Notes under the pieces: generated by a model
The model's database searches: none
Seen by the model: only the letters and a program-made list of their open reading frames with translations
What the model was told of the DNA's origin: nothing
Part shown: positions 1 to 5,941 of the stretch, piece after piece
Layout of the letters: every line of letters starts with the position of its first letter
How positions within the stretch are numbered: the first letter of the stretch is position 1
Origin: Burkholderiales bacterium
GTDB taxonomy: Bacteria; Pseudomonadota; Gammaproteobacteria; Burkholderiales; CAIKXV01
Assembly: GCA_019751575.1 (NCBI GenBank)
Contig: JAIENF010000447.1
Location: 1-7,366, forward strand
Direction: 5' to 3'
Length of the DNA stretch: 7,366 bases
Program-made: the position numbers and the translations under genes

Positions 1-238
1 TCAGCACGGCCGTATCGATCGAGCCCTCGACCTGCAACCTGAACAGCAGGTCCTTGCCCAGGGCGACATAGGTGGCGGCTCGGATGCGCACGGAGGACGT
101 CCCCGGGGCGCAGGCAGCGGCAGCGCCTTGCGCGGAGACTGGCTTCACCGCGACCGGCAACAGGGCCAGCATCGCAGTCGCCGAGACCGCAGCGATGGCG
201 ATCGCCCGACGCGCCGCTCGCCTTCCGCGCGCGGCCAT
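1..238 (-). CDS. Predicted exported protein, N-terminal part (runs off left edge)
   Basis: This reading frame begins at ATG 238-236 on the minus strand and stays open for 79 codons to the window edge, so the C-terminus is missing. Residues 1-36 look like a Sec signal peptide: an Arg-rich N-region (RGRRAARR at 4-11), a hydrophobic core (about 12-31) and a V-S-A cleavage site at 34-36. A paired Arg (R10-R11) precedes the core, but the twin-arginine consensus is not convincing. Cys43 lies in AAAC, which is a poor lipobox. The mature part seen (about 37-79) contains RIRAATYVALGKDLLFRLQV, which could be beta-strand; I recognise no family. The start is only 2 nt after the stop of the dehydrogenase gene (TGA-GC-ATG) with no clear Shine-Dalgarno, which points to translational coupling and membership of the same operon. 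Function is unknown; a periplasmic role linked to the catabolic operon is a guess. Confidence 0.6.
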   Translation of the reverse strand, partial: MAARGRRAARRAIAIAAVSATAMLALLPVAVKPVSAQGAAAACAPGTSSVRIRAATYVALGKDLLFRLQVEGSIDTAVL

Positions 239-240
239 GC

Positions 241-1149
241 TCAACGCAACCGCGTGATCAGGCTGGATGTATCCCAGCGCCGCCCGCCCGCGTGCTGCAC
301 GTCGGCATAGAACTGGTCGACCAGCGCGGTCACCGGCAACAGTGCGCCGTTGCGCCTGGCTTCATCGAACACCAGGCCGAGGTCCTTGCGCATCCAGTCG
401 ACCGCGAAGCCGAACTCGAACTTGCGCTCGACCATCGTCTTGCCCCGGTTGTCCATCTGCCAGCTCTGCGCGGCACCCTTGCCGATCACTGCCAGCACCG
501 CATTCATGTCGAGCCCGGCGCGCTGGCCGAACGCGATGGCTTCGGACAGGCCCTGCACCAGCCCGGCGATCGCGATCTGGTTGACCATCTTGGCCAACTG
601 GCCGGAACCGCTCGGGCCGAGCAGCGTCACCGCCTGCGCGAACGCCGCAGCCACCGGTGCGATCGTGTCGAAGGTCTTCTGCGCCCCCCCGCACATCACG
701 GTGAGCATGCCGTTCACCGCGCCCGCCTGCCCACCGGACACCGGTGCATCGATGAAGCCCAGGCCTTTCGAGGCCGCCAGCGCGGACAGCTCGCGCGCGA
801 TGTCCGCCGACGCGGTCGTATGGTCGACGAAGATCGCACCGGCCTTCATGCCGGCGAACGCACCCGACGTGCCGTCGCCGACCACCACTGAGCGCAGGTC
901 GTCGTCGTTGCCCACGCAGGCGAACACGATGTCGGCACCCGAAGCGGCCGCAGCGGGCGTCGCGGCCGAGGTTGCGTTCGACCCACCACCGTACTCGGCC
1001 ACCCACTGCGCCGCCTTCGCAGCCGTCCGGTTGTACACGGTCACCGAATGCCCGGCGCGCGCCAGGTGCCCGGCCATCGGATAACCCATCACGCCCAGTC
1101 CGAGGAAGGCCACCTTCCGCGCGGGAACCGCTGCATACGTCTTGGCCAT
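241..1149 (-). CDS. 3-hydroxyisobutyrate dehydrogenase family NAD(P)-dependent oxidoreductase
   Basis: This 302-aa protein has the family's usual length and belongs to the beta-hydroxyacid dehydrogenases (3-hydroxyisobutyrate dehydrogenase, tartronate semialdehyde reductase and relatives), which interconvert a beta-hydroxyacid and its semialdehyde in the cytoplasm. The N-terminal Rossmann fold shows GLGVMG at 17-22, and the second beta strand ends in N40-R41-T42; an Arg there usually favours NADP(H). The substrate-binding signature DAPVSGG is at 134-140. The helix GQLAKMVNQ carries the presumed catalytic Lys187 with Asn190 three residues later, and a second conserved Lys255 lies in DWMRKDLGL. 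The all-alpha C-terminal domain is complete to about residue 302. The ATG follows the stop of the enolase-superfamily gene after 2 nt (TGA-TC-ATG), so it is probably translationally coupled. Substrate is unassigned: mmsB- and garR-type genes share these motifs and the neighbours do not include valine or glycerate pathway genes. Confidence 0.9.
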   Translation of the reverse strand: MAKTYAAVPARKVAFLGLGVMGYPMAGHLARAGHSVTVYNRTAAKAAQWVAEYGGGSNATSAATPAAAASGADIVFACVGNDDDLRSVVVGDGTSGAFAGMKAGAIFVDHTTASADIARELSALAASKGLGFIDAPVSGGQAGAVNGMLTVMCGGAQKTFDTIAPVAAAFAQAVTLLGPSGSGQLAKMVNQIAIAGLVQGLSEAIAFGQRAGLDMNAVLAVIGKGAAQSWQMDNRGKTMVERKFEFGFAVDWMRKDLGLVFDEARRNGALLPVTALVDQFYADVQHAGGRRWDTSSLITRLR

Positions 1150-1151
1150 GA

Positions 1152-2258
1152 TCAGAGCGCCCTCTGGTACTTGCGCACCTTCGATTCATCCACCTCGACG
1201 CCAAGCCCGATGCCGCCCGGCACTTCGGCATGGCCTTCGACCACGCGCAGCGGCCTGGTGACGATGTCGTCGGCCAGGTACTGGTTGGTGATCGACAGGC
1301 CCCAGTCGAGGCCCGGCAGCGCTGCCGCCAGGTGCAGCACGCCGGCGATGCCGATGCTCGACTCGGCGACCTTGTTCGCCAGGTTCACCCGCATGCCGAG
1401 CTTCGCGCAGAGCACGCCGGCATCGAACACCTCGCGCATGCCGCCGAGCTTGATCGTCTTCAGGCTCACGCCGCTGGCCGCCTTCATGTCATGGTGGCGC
1501 TGGATGTCTTCGGGACCGTGCAGGCCCTCGTCGGCACCGATCAGCACCTTGCTGGCAGCGGCGACCTTCGCCATGCCGGCGAGGTCCTTCGAACGCACCG
1601 GCTGCTCGAAGAAGTCGAGCCGCGAGCCCTTCACGATGTCCACGTACGCCAGCGCGCCATCGACGGTGTAGCCCTGGTTGGCATCGGACGAGATCAGGTT
1701 GCCGTCGCCCAGCACCTCGCAGATCGCCAGCGACCGGCGCGCATCGTCGGCCGCCTCGCCGGTACCGACCTTGATCTTGTAGGCCACGAAGCCTGCGGCC
1801 TTGCGCGCCTTCGATTCGGCGACATCGCCGTCGGTGGACCCGGTGCCGATCAGCCAGAGCACGGCCATCCGCTCGCGGCGCTGTTCGCCGAACAGCTTCC
1901 ACGCCGGGATCCCGGCCGCCTTCGCGGTCAGGTCCTGCAGCGCCATCTCGATCGCCGACTTCGCCGCATGGTTGCCGTACAGCGCGAACTCCCAGTGCGA
2001 GACGAGCGCGTGCAGGTCCTCGACATTGCGGCCTTCGGTGGCGGGCGCCAAGTAGCGCACCGCAGCGACCATGCTCTCGACCGTCTCGCCGGTCATGTGC
2101 GGTGCCGAGGCGGCTTCGCCCCAGCCGACGCTGCCATCGGCCGCTTCGATGCGCACCAGCAGGTTGTCGGCGGTGCGGATCTCGACGCCGGCCATCTTCA
2201 TCGGCTTGGCCATCGGCAGGCTGACCGCGATCGCTTCGATGTGCTTGATCTTCAGCAT
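1152..2258 (-). CDS. Mandelate racemase/muconate lactonizing enzyme family protein (enolase superfamily)
   Basis: This 368-aa protein is a complete enolase-superfamily enzyme of the muconate lactonizing (MLE) subgroup. These enzymes abstract the proton alpha to a carboxylate with Mg2+ or Mn2+ to catalyse cycloisomerisation, racemisation/epimerisation or dehydration. The capping domain is about 1-125 and the (beta/alpha)7-beta barrel about 130-345. The catalytic set is intact: K161-x-K163 (YKIKVG), metal ligands D192 (SDANQGY), E218 (FFEQP) and D243 (GADEG), and the opposite-face Lys267 (SLKTIK). The spacings match those I recall for Pseudomonas muconate cycloisomerase (K167/K169/D198/E224/D249/K273), a constant offset of six. 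The C-terminal GIGLGVEVDE is typical of the subgroup. No catechol or muconate genes are nearby, so muconate cycloisomerase is not supported. N-acyl amino acid racemase, dipeptide epimerase and o-succinylbenzoate synthase share this active site. It follows the regulator gene by 31 nt and has a good GGAGG ribosome site. Confidence 0.9.
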   Translation of the reverse strand: MLKIKHIEAIAVSLPMAKPMKMAGVEIRTADNLLVRIEAADGSVGWGEAASAPHMTGETVESMVAAVRYLAPATEGRNVEDLHALVSHWEFALYGNHAAKSAIEMALQDLTAKAAGIPAWKLFGEQRRERMAVLWLIGTGSTDGDVAESKARKAAGFVAYKIKVGTGEAADDARRSLAICEVLGDGNLISSDANQGYTVDGALAYVDIVKGSRLDFFEQPVRSKDLAGMAKVAAASKVLIGADEGLHGPEDIQRHHDMKAASGVSLKTIKLGGMREVFDAGVLCAKLGMRVNLANKVAESSIGIAGVLHLAAALPGLDWGLSITNQYLADDIVTRPLRVVEGHAEVPGGIGLGVEVDESKVRKYQRAL

Positions 2259-2264
2259 GGCATT

Positions 2265-2269
2265 CCTCC
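2265..2269 (-). promoter_or_regulatory. Ribosome binding site GGAGG for the enolase-superfamily gene
   Basis: On the minus strand GGAGG sits 6 nt before ATG 2258-2256. It settles the start (MLKIKHIE). An earlier ATG at 2263-2261 is out of frame and too close to the site. Confidence 0.7.
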
Positions 2270-2289
2270 AGTTTTGCAGGGTCCGTCGT

Positions 2290-3096
2290 TCAGGCGCGGC
2301 GCGGCTTGTGCGGCTCGCGCTGCACGTCCATCGTGTAGGTGAACCGGTGCTCGGGATGCACGGTCACCGAGTTCTCGAAGTTCTCGCCGCTGGCCCCGAA
2401 GTAGCGGCGGACGAAGGTCAGCGCCGGCGTGCCGCTGGCCACCTTGAGCGGCCGCGCGAGCCGGGTCGGGATGCGGCTGGCGAAGATCTCGAACCGGGCA
2501 CGCACCGTCGGTTCGCCGAACATCCGCTCGACCTGCTGGTAGACATGGGTCTGTGCATGGTCGACCGCATCGACCACCTTGCTGTAGCGCGGCAGCAGGT
2601 AGATGTCGGTCCAGCCGAGCGGCTCGGGGCTGGAGTTGGTGCGGCGGATCGCGCTGATCCGGAACCAGCGCGCACCGACCTCGCAGGCGAGCAGTTGCGC
2701 CAGTGCCTTGTCGGCCACCACCAGCCGGCTGCTCACGTTCTCGCGGAACGTGTCCGGCGGGTAGTTCATCAGTTCTTCGACGTTCTTCACGCTCTGGGTG
2801 AAGGCGGTCGGCGTCTCGGAGGCGACCACCACCGATCCGGCACCGGGGCGGCGTACCAGCAGGCCACGCTCGGTGATCGTGCGCAGCGCCTCGCGCACGG
2901 TGTAGCGGCTCGCCGCGAAGCGCTTGCACAGTTCCACCTCGGGTGGCAGCAGCCCCCCGACCGGCAGCACGCCGGTGCGGATCTCCTCGACCAGGCGCTG
3001 GGTGATCAGCTGGTACAGCGGCGCAGCCGTGCGGGCACGCGCCGGGCCGGCACCGCCGGCACGCTTCGATCCTCCGCCGTCGACTGAGGTTTCCAC
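2290..3096 (-). CDS. GntR/HutC-family transcriptional regulator with UTRA effector domain
   Basis: This 268-aa protein is a DNA-binding regulator of the HutC subfamily. After a Gly/Ala/Arg-rich tail (1-25), a winged helix-turn-helix spans about 26-92: PLYQLITQRL opens it, LPPEVELCKRFAASRYTVRE is the recognition region (the usual form being LPSEREL-FGVSR-TVR-AL), and the wing ends at RRPGAGSVV. Residues about 115-258 fit a UTRA ligand-binding domain, which usually senses a small metabolite from the regulated pathway. The start is GTG 3096-3094, preceded by GGAG 8 nt upstream. The gene is first in the leftward operon and faces the crotonase operon across a 161-bp gap containing a perfect palindrome. 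The natural inference is autoregulation plus control of both operons, with derepression by a pathway acid or CoA ester. Family assignment is firm; ligand unknown. Confidence 0.92.
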   Translation of the reverse strand: METSVDGGGSKRAGGAGPARARTAAPLYQLITQRLVEEIRTGVLPVGGLLPPEVELCKRFAASRYTVREALRTITERGLLVRRPGAGSVVVASETPTAFTQSVKNVEELMNYPPDTFRENVSSRLVVADKALAQLLACEVGARWFRISAIRRTNSSPEPLGWTDIYLLPRYSKVVDAVDHAQTHVYQQVERMFGEPTVRARFEIFASRIPTRLARPLKVASGTPALTFVRRYFGASGENFENSVTVHPEHRFTYTMDVQREPHKPRRA

Positions 3097-3104
3097 GACT
3101 GTTG

Positions 3105-3108
3105 CTCC
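3105..3108 (-). promoter_or_regulatory. Ribosome binding site GGAG for the GntR gene GTG start
   Basis: GGAG on the minus strand lies 8 nt before GTG 3096-3094. It supports the GTG start, since no ATG precedes the winged-helix domain in this frame. Confidence 0.55.
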
Positions 3109-3119
3109 GCTGGTCGCGC

Positions 3120-3147
3120 TTCACCGAAACGCCACCGATGGTAACAT
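3120..3147 (+). promoter_or_regulatory. Weak sigma-70-like promoter candidate for the rightward operon
   Basis: TTCACC (3120-3125) and TAACAT (3142-3147) each match four of six consensus bases and are separated by 16 bp. If used, transcription would start within or just after the palindrome, so a bound repressor would block it. The matches are modest and this is inference. Confidence 0.25.
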
Positions 3148-3160
3148 TTGTCCGGACAAA
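3147..3160. promoter_or_regulatory. Perfect 14-bp palindrome, candidate GntR operator
   Basis: TTTGTCCGGACAAA reads identically on both strands and is centred between 3153 and 3154. It contains GT-N4-AC, in line with the GT-Nx-AC pattern common among GntR-family operators. It lies about 50 bp upstream of the regulator's own start and about 100 bp upstream of the crotonase start, where one dimer could control both directions. Symmetry is seen directly; the protein that binds is inferred. Confidence 0.6.
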
Positions 3161-3240
3161 ATCATCCGGCAAGCCGGCCGCACGCAACAGGCAGCGCCAC
3201 CGGCAGACTCACGTCCACCAGCGTCAACCACCACCGATCC

Positions 3241-3249
3241 GAGGGGAGA
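3241..3249 (+). promoter_or_regulatory. Ribosome binding site deciding the crotonase start
   Basis: GAGGGGAGA lies 8 nt before ATG 3258-3260. It favours this start over an in-frame ATG at 3102, which would place the operator region inside the coding sequence. Confidence 0.75.
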
Positions 3250-3257
3250 CAGCAGCA

Positions 3258-4205
3258 ATGGCAACGAGCGGCACCAAGGCCACCAAGGCAAAGAAATCGG
3301 GCAAGGCGAAACCGACCATCGCGACCGCACGGGCGCGCAAGTACACCGACATCCTGTTCGAGGTGAAGGACCAGGTCGCCTGGATCACCATCAATCGTCC
3401 GCGCGTGCTGAACGCCTTCCGCGAGCAGTCGCTCGACGAGATGATCGACGCGCTGAAGGCCACCCGCGAAGATCCCTCGATCGTCTGCGCGGTCATCACC
3501 GGCACCGGCGACCGGTCGTTCTCGGCCGGCGGCGACTTCTACGCGATGAAGCGCCTGAACTTCACCAACGCCTACATGTGGAACGACCGCATGCTCGGCC
3601 TGGCGATGACCATCCGCGGCCTGCCGATCCCGGTGATCGCCATGGTCAACGGCTGGTGCATGGGCGGTGGCCACGAACTCGCGCTGTGGTGCGACCTGGT
3701 GATCGCCTCCGAGAACGCAGTGCTCGGCCAGACCGGTGCCAAGGTCGGCGCCTGCCCGACCGTCGGTGCCACGCAATACCTGCCGCGCATCATCGGCGAG
3801 CGGCTCGCACGCGAGATGATCTTCTGCGCGCGCCGGTTCCCGGCCAAGGAAGCGGTCGAGATCGGCCTGATCAACAAGTGCGTGCCGCAGAAGGACCTGC
3901 TGGCCGAGACGCTGAAGTGGTGCGAGACGATGAAGGGCCACAGCGCCCTCACCCTGCGCATGACCAAGAAGTCGCTCAACTTCGAGTCGGACAACCTCTA
4001 CTCGTCGTGGCAGCACGGCATGGAACTGCTCGCGCATGTCTGGGGTTCGCCCGAGGCGAACGAAGGCATGGACGCGTTCCTGGCCGGCCGCAAGCCCAAC
4101 TTCCAGCAGTTCCGGATGCAGGCGAAGCGGGAACTGGCGAGCTACGTGGACGGGTTCGAGCGGAACCTGAACGAGCCGCCCGAGATGCGCAAGCTGCACA
4201 AGTAG
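3258..4205 (+). CDS. Enoyl-CoA hydratase/isomerase (crotonase) family protein, MenB/BadI-like
   Basis: This 315-aa protein is a crotonase-fold acyl-CoA enzyme. A Lys/Ala-rich extension (1-28) precedes the core, which starts at YTDILFEVKDQVAWITINRP (29-48). Oxyanion-hole segments are SAGGD (89-93) and MGGGHE (135-140). GQTGAKVG (157-164) and the tail AFLAGRKPNFQQF (273-285) recall 1,4-dihydroxy-2-naphthoyl-CoA synthase (MenB) and 2-ketocyclohexanecarboxyl-CoA hydrolase (BadI). However, the MenB loop SFDGGYGS is replaced by ACPTVGAT (165-172), closer to the PGAGGTQ loop of enoyl-CoA hydratase. Glu140 matches the first catalytic Glu of hydratases (rat E144), while the second (rat E164) is Gly160. 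It is therefore neither a standard MenB nor a standard two-Glu hydratase; the reaction on its CoA ester is unassigned. It is first in the rightward operon, 10 nt before the CoA-transferase gene, and about 50 residues longer than typical crotonases because of both tails. Confidence 0.88.
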   Translation: MATSGTKATKAKKSGKAKPTIATARARKYTDILFEVKDQVAWITINRPRVLNAFREQSLDEMIDALKATREDPSIVCAVITGTGDRSFSAGGDFYAMKRLNFTNAYMWNDRMLGLAMTIRGLPIPVIAMVNGWCMGGGHELALWCDLVIASENAVLGQTGAKVGACPTVGATQYLPRIIGERLAREMIFCARRFPAKEAVEIGLINKCVPQKDLLAETLKWCETMKGHSALTLRMTKKSLNFESDNLYSSWQHGMELLAHVWGSPEANEGMDAFLAGRKPNFQQFRMQAKRELASYVDGFERNLNEPPEMRKLHK

Positions 4206-4215
4206 GGCCTGCACG

Positions 4216-5475
4216 ATGAGCGAGTCTTCTGTCTCGAGCAACGAGAACGGCGGGCCGGCAGGCGCGCTCGACGGCATCCGGGTCCTGGACCTGACCCGGG
4301 TGCTGGCCGGGCCGTTGTGCGCCCAGATGCTGGGCGACCTCGGCGCGGACGTGATCAAGGTGGAGCCCCCGGGCGCGGGTGACGACACCCGCACCTGGGG
4401 CCCGCCCTGGGTCTCGAAGCCCGGCGCGGCGCCCGACGATGCCGAGGCCGCGTACTACCTCGGCGCGAACCGCAACAAGCGTTCGATCACCCTCGACCTC
4501 GGCCAGCCGGCCGGCCGCGAACTGCTCGGCCGGCTGATGGAAAAGGCCGACGTGGTGGTCGACAACTACAAGAAGGGCACGCTGGCCCGCTGGGGCTTCG
4601 ATGACGCCTGGTTCGAGGCGCATGCGCCGCGCACCATCCGCGCCAGCGTGACCGGCTACGGCACCACCGGCCCGAAGTCGGCCCTGCCCGGCTACGATTT
4701 CATCGCCCAGGCCGAGTCCGGCCTGATGAGCATCTGCGGCGACGTCGACGGCGAGCCGATGAAGTACGGCGTGGCGATCGTCGACATCGCCACCGGCCTG
4801 ATCACCACCAACGGCGTGCTCGCTGCGCTCGCCGCGCGCCAGCGTACCGGACGTGGCCAGAAGGTCGAGGCCTCGCTGTACGAGACCGGCCTGTTCCTGC
4901 TGGCCAACGTCGCGATGAACCACCTGGCGAGCGGCCGCGATGCGCGGCGCTTCGGCAACGGGCATCCGAACATCGTGCCCTACACCACCTACCCCGCCTC
5001 GGACGCGATGATCGCGGTGGCGGTCGGCAACGACGCGCAGTTCGCGAAGTTCGCCGAACTGATCGGCGAGGCAGACTGGGCCCAGGACCCGCAGTTCGCC
5101 ACCAATGCCGAGCGCATCGCCAACCGCGAACGGCTCGATTGCTCGATCGGACTGCGTACCCGCGAGCATCCGGCGGATTCCTGGATCGCCGGCATGCGTG
5201 CCGCCGGGATTCCCTGCGCCCGCATCAATACCGTCGCCCAGGCGCTGTCCGACGAGCAGACCGAGGCGCGCGGCATGGTGGTCCCGATGTCGCACGAAGG
5301 CTATGGCGACTTCCGTACCCTCGGCTGCCCGGTCAAGCTGTCCGAGACGCCCGCGACCTACCGAAAGGCGCCGCCCCGGCTGGGCGAGCATGGCGACGAG
5401 GTGCTGCGCGGCGAACTCGGGCTCGACGATGCCGCGATCGCCCGCCTGCGTGCCGACCGCGTGGTGGGAGGCTGA
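4216..5475 (+). CDS. CaiB/BaiF (class III) CoA-transferase
   Basis: This 419-aa protein is a complete family III CoA-transferase, which moves CoA between carboxylates through an aspartyl-CoA anhydride/thioester on a conserved Asp. The N-terminal signature GIRVLDLTRVLAGPLCAQML (20-39) runs into LGDLGADVIKVEPPGAGDDT, and the catalytic Asp is probably D190 in GVAIVDIATG, aligning with Asp169 of formyl-CoA transferase. WGPPW (61-65) and NRNKRSITLDL (85-95) are also typical. The overall pattern is like succinyl-CoA-dependent dicarboxylate transferases (the SUGCT group), but the family is too uniform to give a substrate by eye. Its start follows the crotonase stop by 10 nt with only a weak GGG ahead of it, so coupling is likely. 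In context it should activate the acid that the crotonase and VOC proteins then process. Confidence 0.93.
   Translation: MSESSVSSNENGGPAGALDGIRVLDLTRVLAGPLCAQMLGDLGADVIKVEPPGAGDDTRTWGPPWVSKPGAAPDDAEAAYYLGANRNKRSITLDLGQPAGRELLGRLMEKADVVVDNYKKGTLARWGFDDAWFEAHAPRTIRASVTGYGTTGPKSALPGYDFIAQAESGLMSICGDVDGEPMKYGVAIVDIATGLITTNGVLAALAARQRTGRGQKVEASLYETGLFLLANVAMNHLASGRDARRFGNGHPNIVPYTTYPASDAMIAVAVGNDAQFAKFAELIGEADWAQDPQFATNAERIANRERLDCSIGLRTREHPADSWIAGMRAAGIPCARINTVAQALSDEQTEARGMVVPMSHEGYGDFRTLGCPVKLSETPATYRKAPPRLGEHGDEVLRGELGLDDAAIARLRADRVVGG
5466..5471 (+). promoter_or_regulatory. Ribosome binding site GGGAGG for the VOC-family gene
   Basis: GGGAGG lies 7 nt before ATG 5479 and inside the end of the CoA-transferase gene. 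Spacing favours the first of three closely spaced in-frame ATGs (5479, 5491, 5503). Confidence 0.6.
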
Positions 5476-5478
5476 ACG

Positions 5479-5925
5479 ATGTCGACCCCGATGTTCACCC
5501 CGATGTTCACCCATCTCGCCCACGTGTCGATCGCCGTGCCCGACCTGCAGGCGGCGATCGACACCCTGAAGTCGCGCTACGGCTTGGCCGCGGGCGAGGT
5601 CATGGAGAACCCGCAGCAGCAGGTGCGCATGACCTACATCGAGCTGGCCAATGCCCGCATCGAGCTGATGGCCCCGACCGGGCCAGCCTCGCCGATCGCC
5701 GCATTCCTCGCGCGCAACCCGCGCGGCGGCATCCACCATTTCTCGCTCGGTACCGACGATGTGGGCACGACCGCTGCCGGGCTGAAGGCAGCGGGCGTGC
5801 AGGTGCTGGGCGATCCGTCGACCCAGCGCAACGTGCACGGCGACCCGATCGCCTTCATCCATCCGAAGGAATTCCTCGGCGCGCTGGTCGAGATGGAGCC
5901 GGCATCGGGCACGACGCACGACTGA
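5479..5925 (+). CDS. VOC/glyoxalase-fold protein, methylmalonyl-CoA epimerase-like
   Basis: This 148-aa protein fits the vicinal-oxygen-chelate fold with two beta-alpha-beta-beta-beta modules. Module one opens with HLAHVSIAVPDL (12-23, His15 a likely metal ligand) and ends at IELMAP (61-66, Glu62). Module two starts with GGIHHFSLGTDDV (83-95, His86/His87) and ends at LVEMEP (136-141, Glu138). The GIHH-DDV and LVEM motifs and the length resemble methylmalonyl-CoA epimerase, which inverts the alpha carbon of (S/R)-methylmalonyl-CoA. The Gln metal ligand of that enzyme is not obvious here, so a different alpha-substituted acyl-CoA, or another VOC reaction, is possible. No methylmalonyl-CoA mutase genes are in the window. 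It starts 3 nt after the CoA-transferase stop, so it is clearly in the same operon. The first ten residues are partly a duplicated TPMF unit. Confidence 0.82.
   Translation: MSTPMFTPMFTHLAHVSIAVPDLQAAIDTLKSRYGLAAGEVMENPQQQVRMTYIELANARIELMAPTGPASPIAAFLARNPRGGIHHFSLGTDDVGTTAAGLKAAGVQVLGDPSTQRNVHGDPIAFIHPKEFLGALVEMEPASGTTHD
5485..5512 (+). repeat. 12-bp tandem repeat at the VOC gene start
   Basis: ACCCCGATGTTC occurs twice in tandem (5485-5496 and 5497-5508) followed by a partial ACCC. Being 12 bp long, it keeps the frame and encodes T-P-M-F twice, giving extra in-frame ATGs at 5491 and 5503. It looks like a small duplication that lengthened the N-terminus. Confidence 0.85.
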
Positions 5926-5941
5926 GGATCCTTCCCCGGCG

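Larger units (their letters stand above)
3097..3257. promoter_or_regulatory. Divergent promoter/control region between the two operons
   Basis: This 161-bp gap separates the GntR gene from the crotonase gene and is the only sizeable non-coding stretch in the window. It contains the locally AT-richest bases (about 3141-3165), a 14-bp palindrome, a small inverted repeat CCGGC-AA-GCCGG at 3166-3177, and the crotonase ribosome site at its right end. Both operons must be transcribed from promoters here or just inside it. The long leader between the palindrome and the crotonase start shows no other structure that I can identify. Confidence 0.75.

Noticed and set aside
104..115. Lipobox at Cys43 of the left-edge exported protein
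   Set aside because: The residues before Cys are Ala-Ala-Ala without the usual Leu, and the site is past a better signal peptidase I motif.
1152..2258. Assignment as muconate cycloisomerase (catB)
   Set aside because: The active site fits the whole MLE subgroup, and no catechol dioxygenase or muconolactone isomerase gene is nearby.
1230..2342. 370-codon open frame on the plus strand
   Set aside because: Antisense to the enolase-superfamily gene, whose catalytic residues are all in place on the other strand.
3166..3177. CCGGC-AA-GCCGG as a terminator or riboswitch element
   Set aside because: The stem is only 5 bp with a 2-nt loop, has no U-tract and could arise by chance in GC-rich DNA.
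2252..3187. 311-codon minus-strand frame overlapping the regulator
   Set aside because: Another frame of the GntR gene; the 2290-3096 frame carries the winged helix and UTRA features and this one is Arg-rich without motifs.
3102..3257. In-frame upstream ATG at 3102 as crotonase start
   Set aside because: It has no good ribosome site and would bury the palindrome and promoter region in coding sequence; ATG 3258 has a strong purine-rich site at proper spacing.
3162..4394. 410-codon open frame on the minus strand
   Set aside because: Antisense shadow of the crotonase gene and the divergent region, with no recognisable domain.
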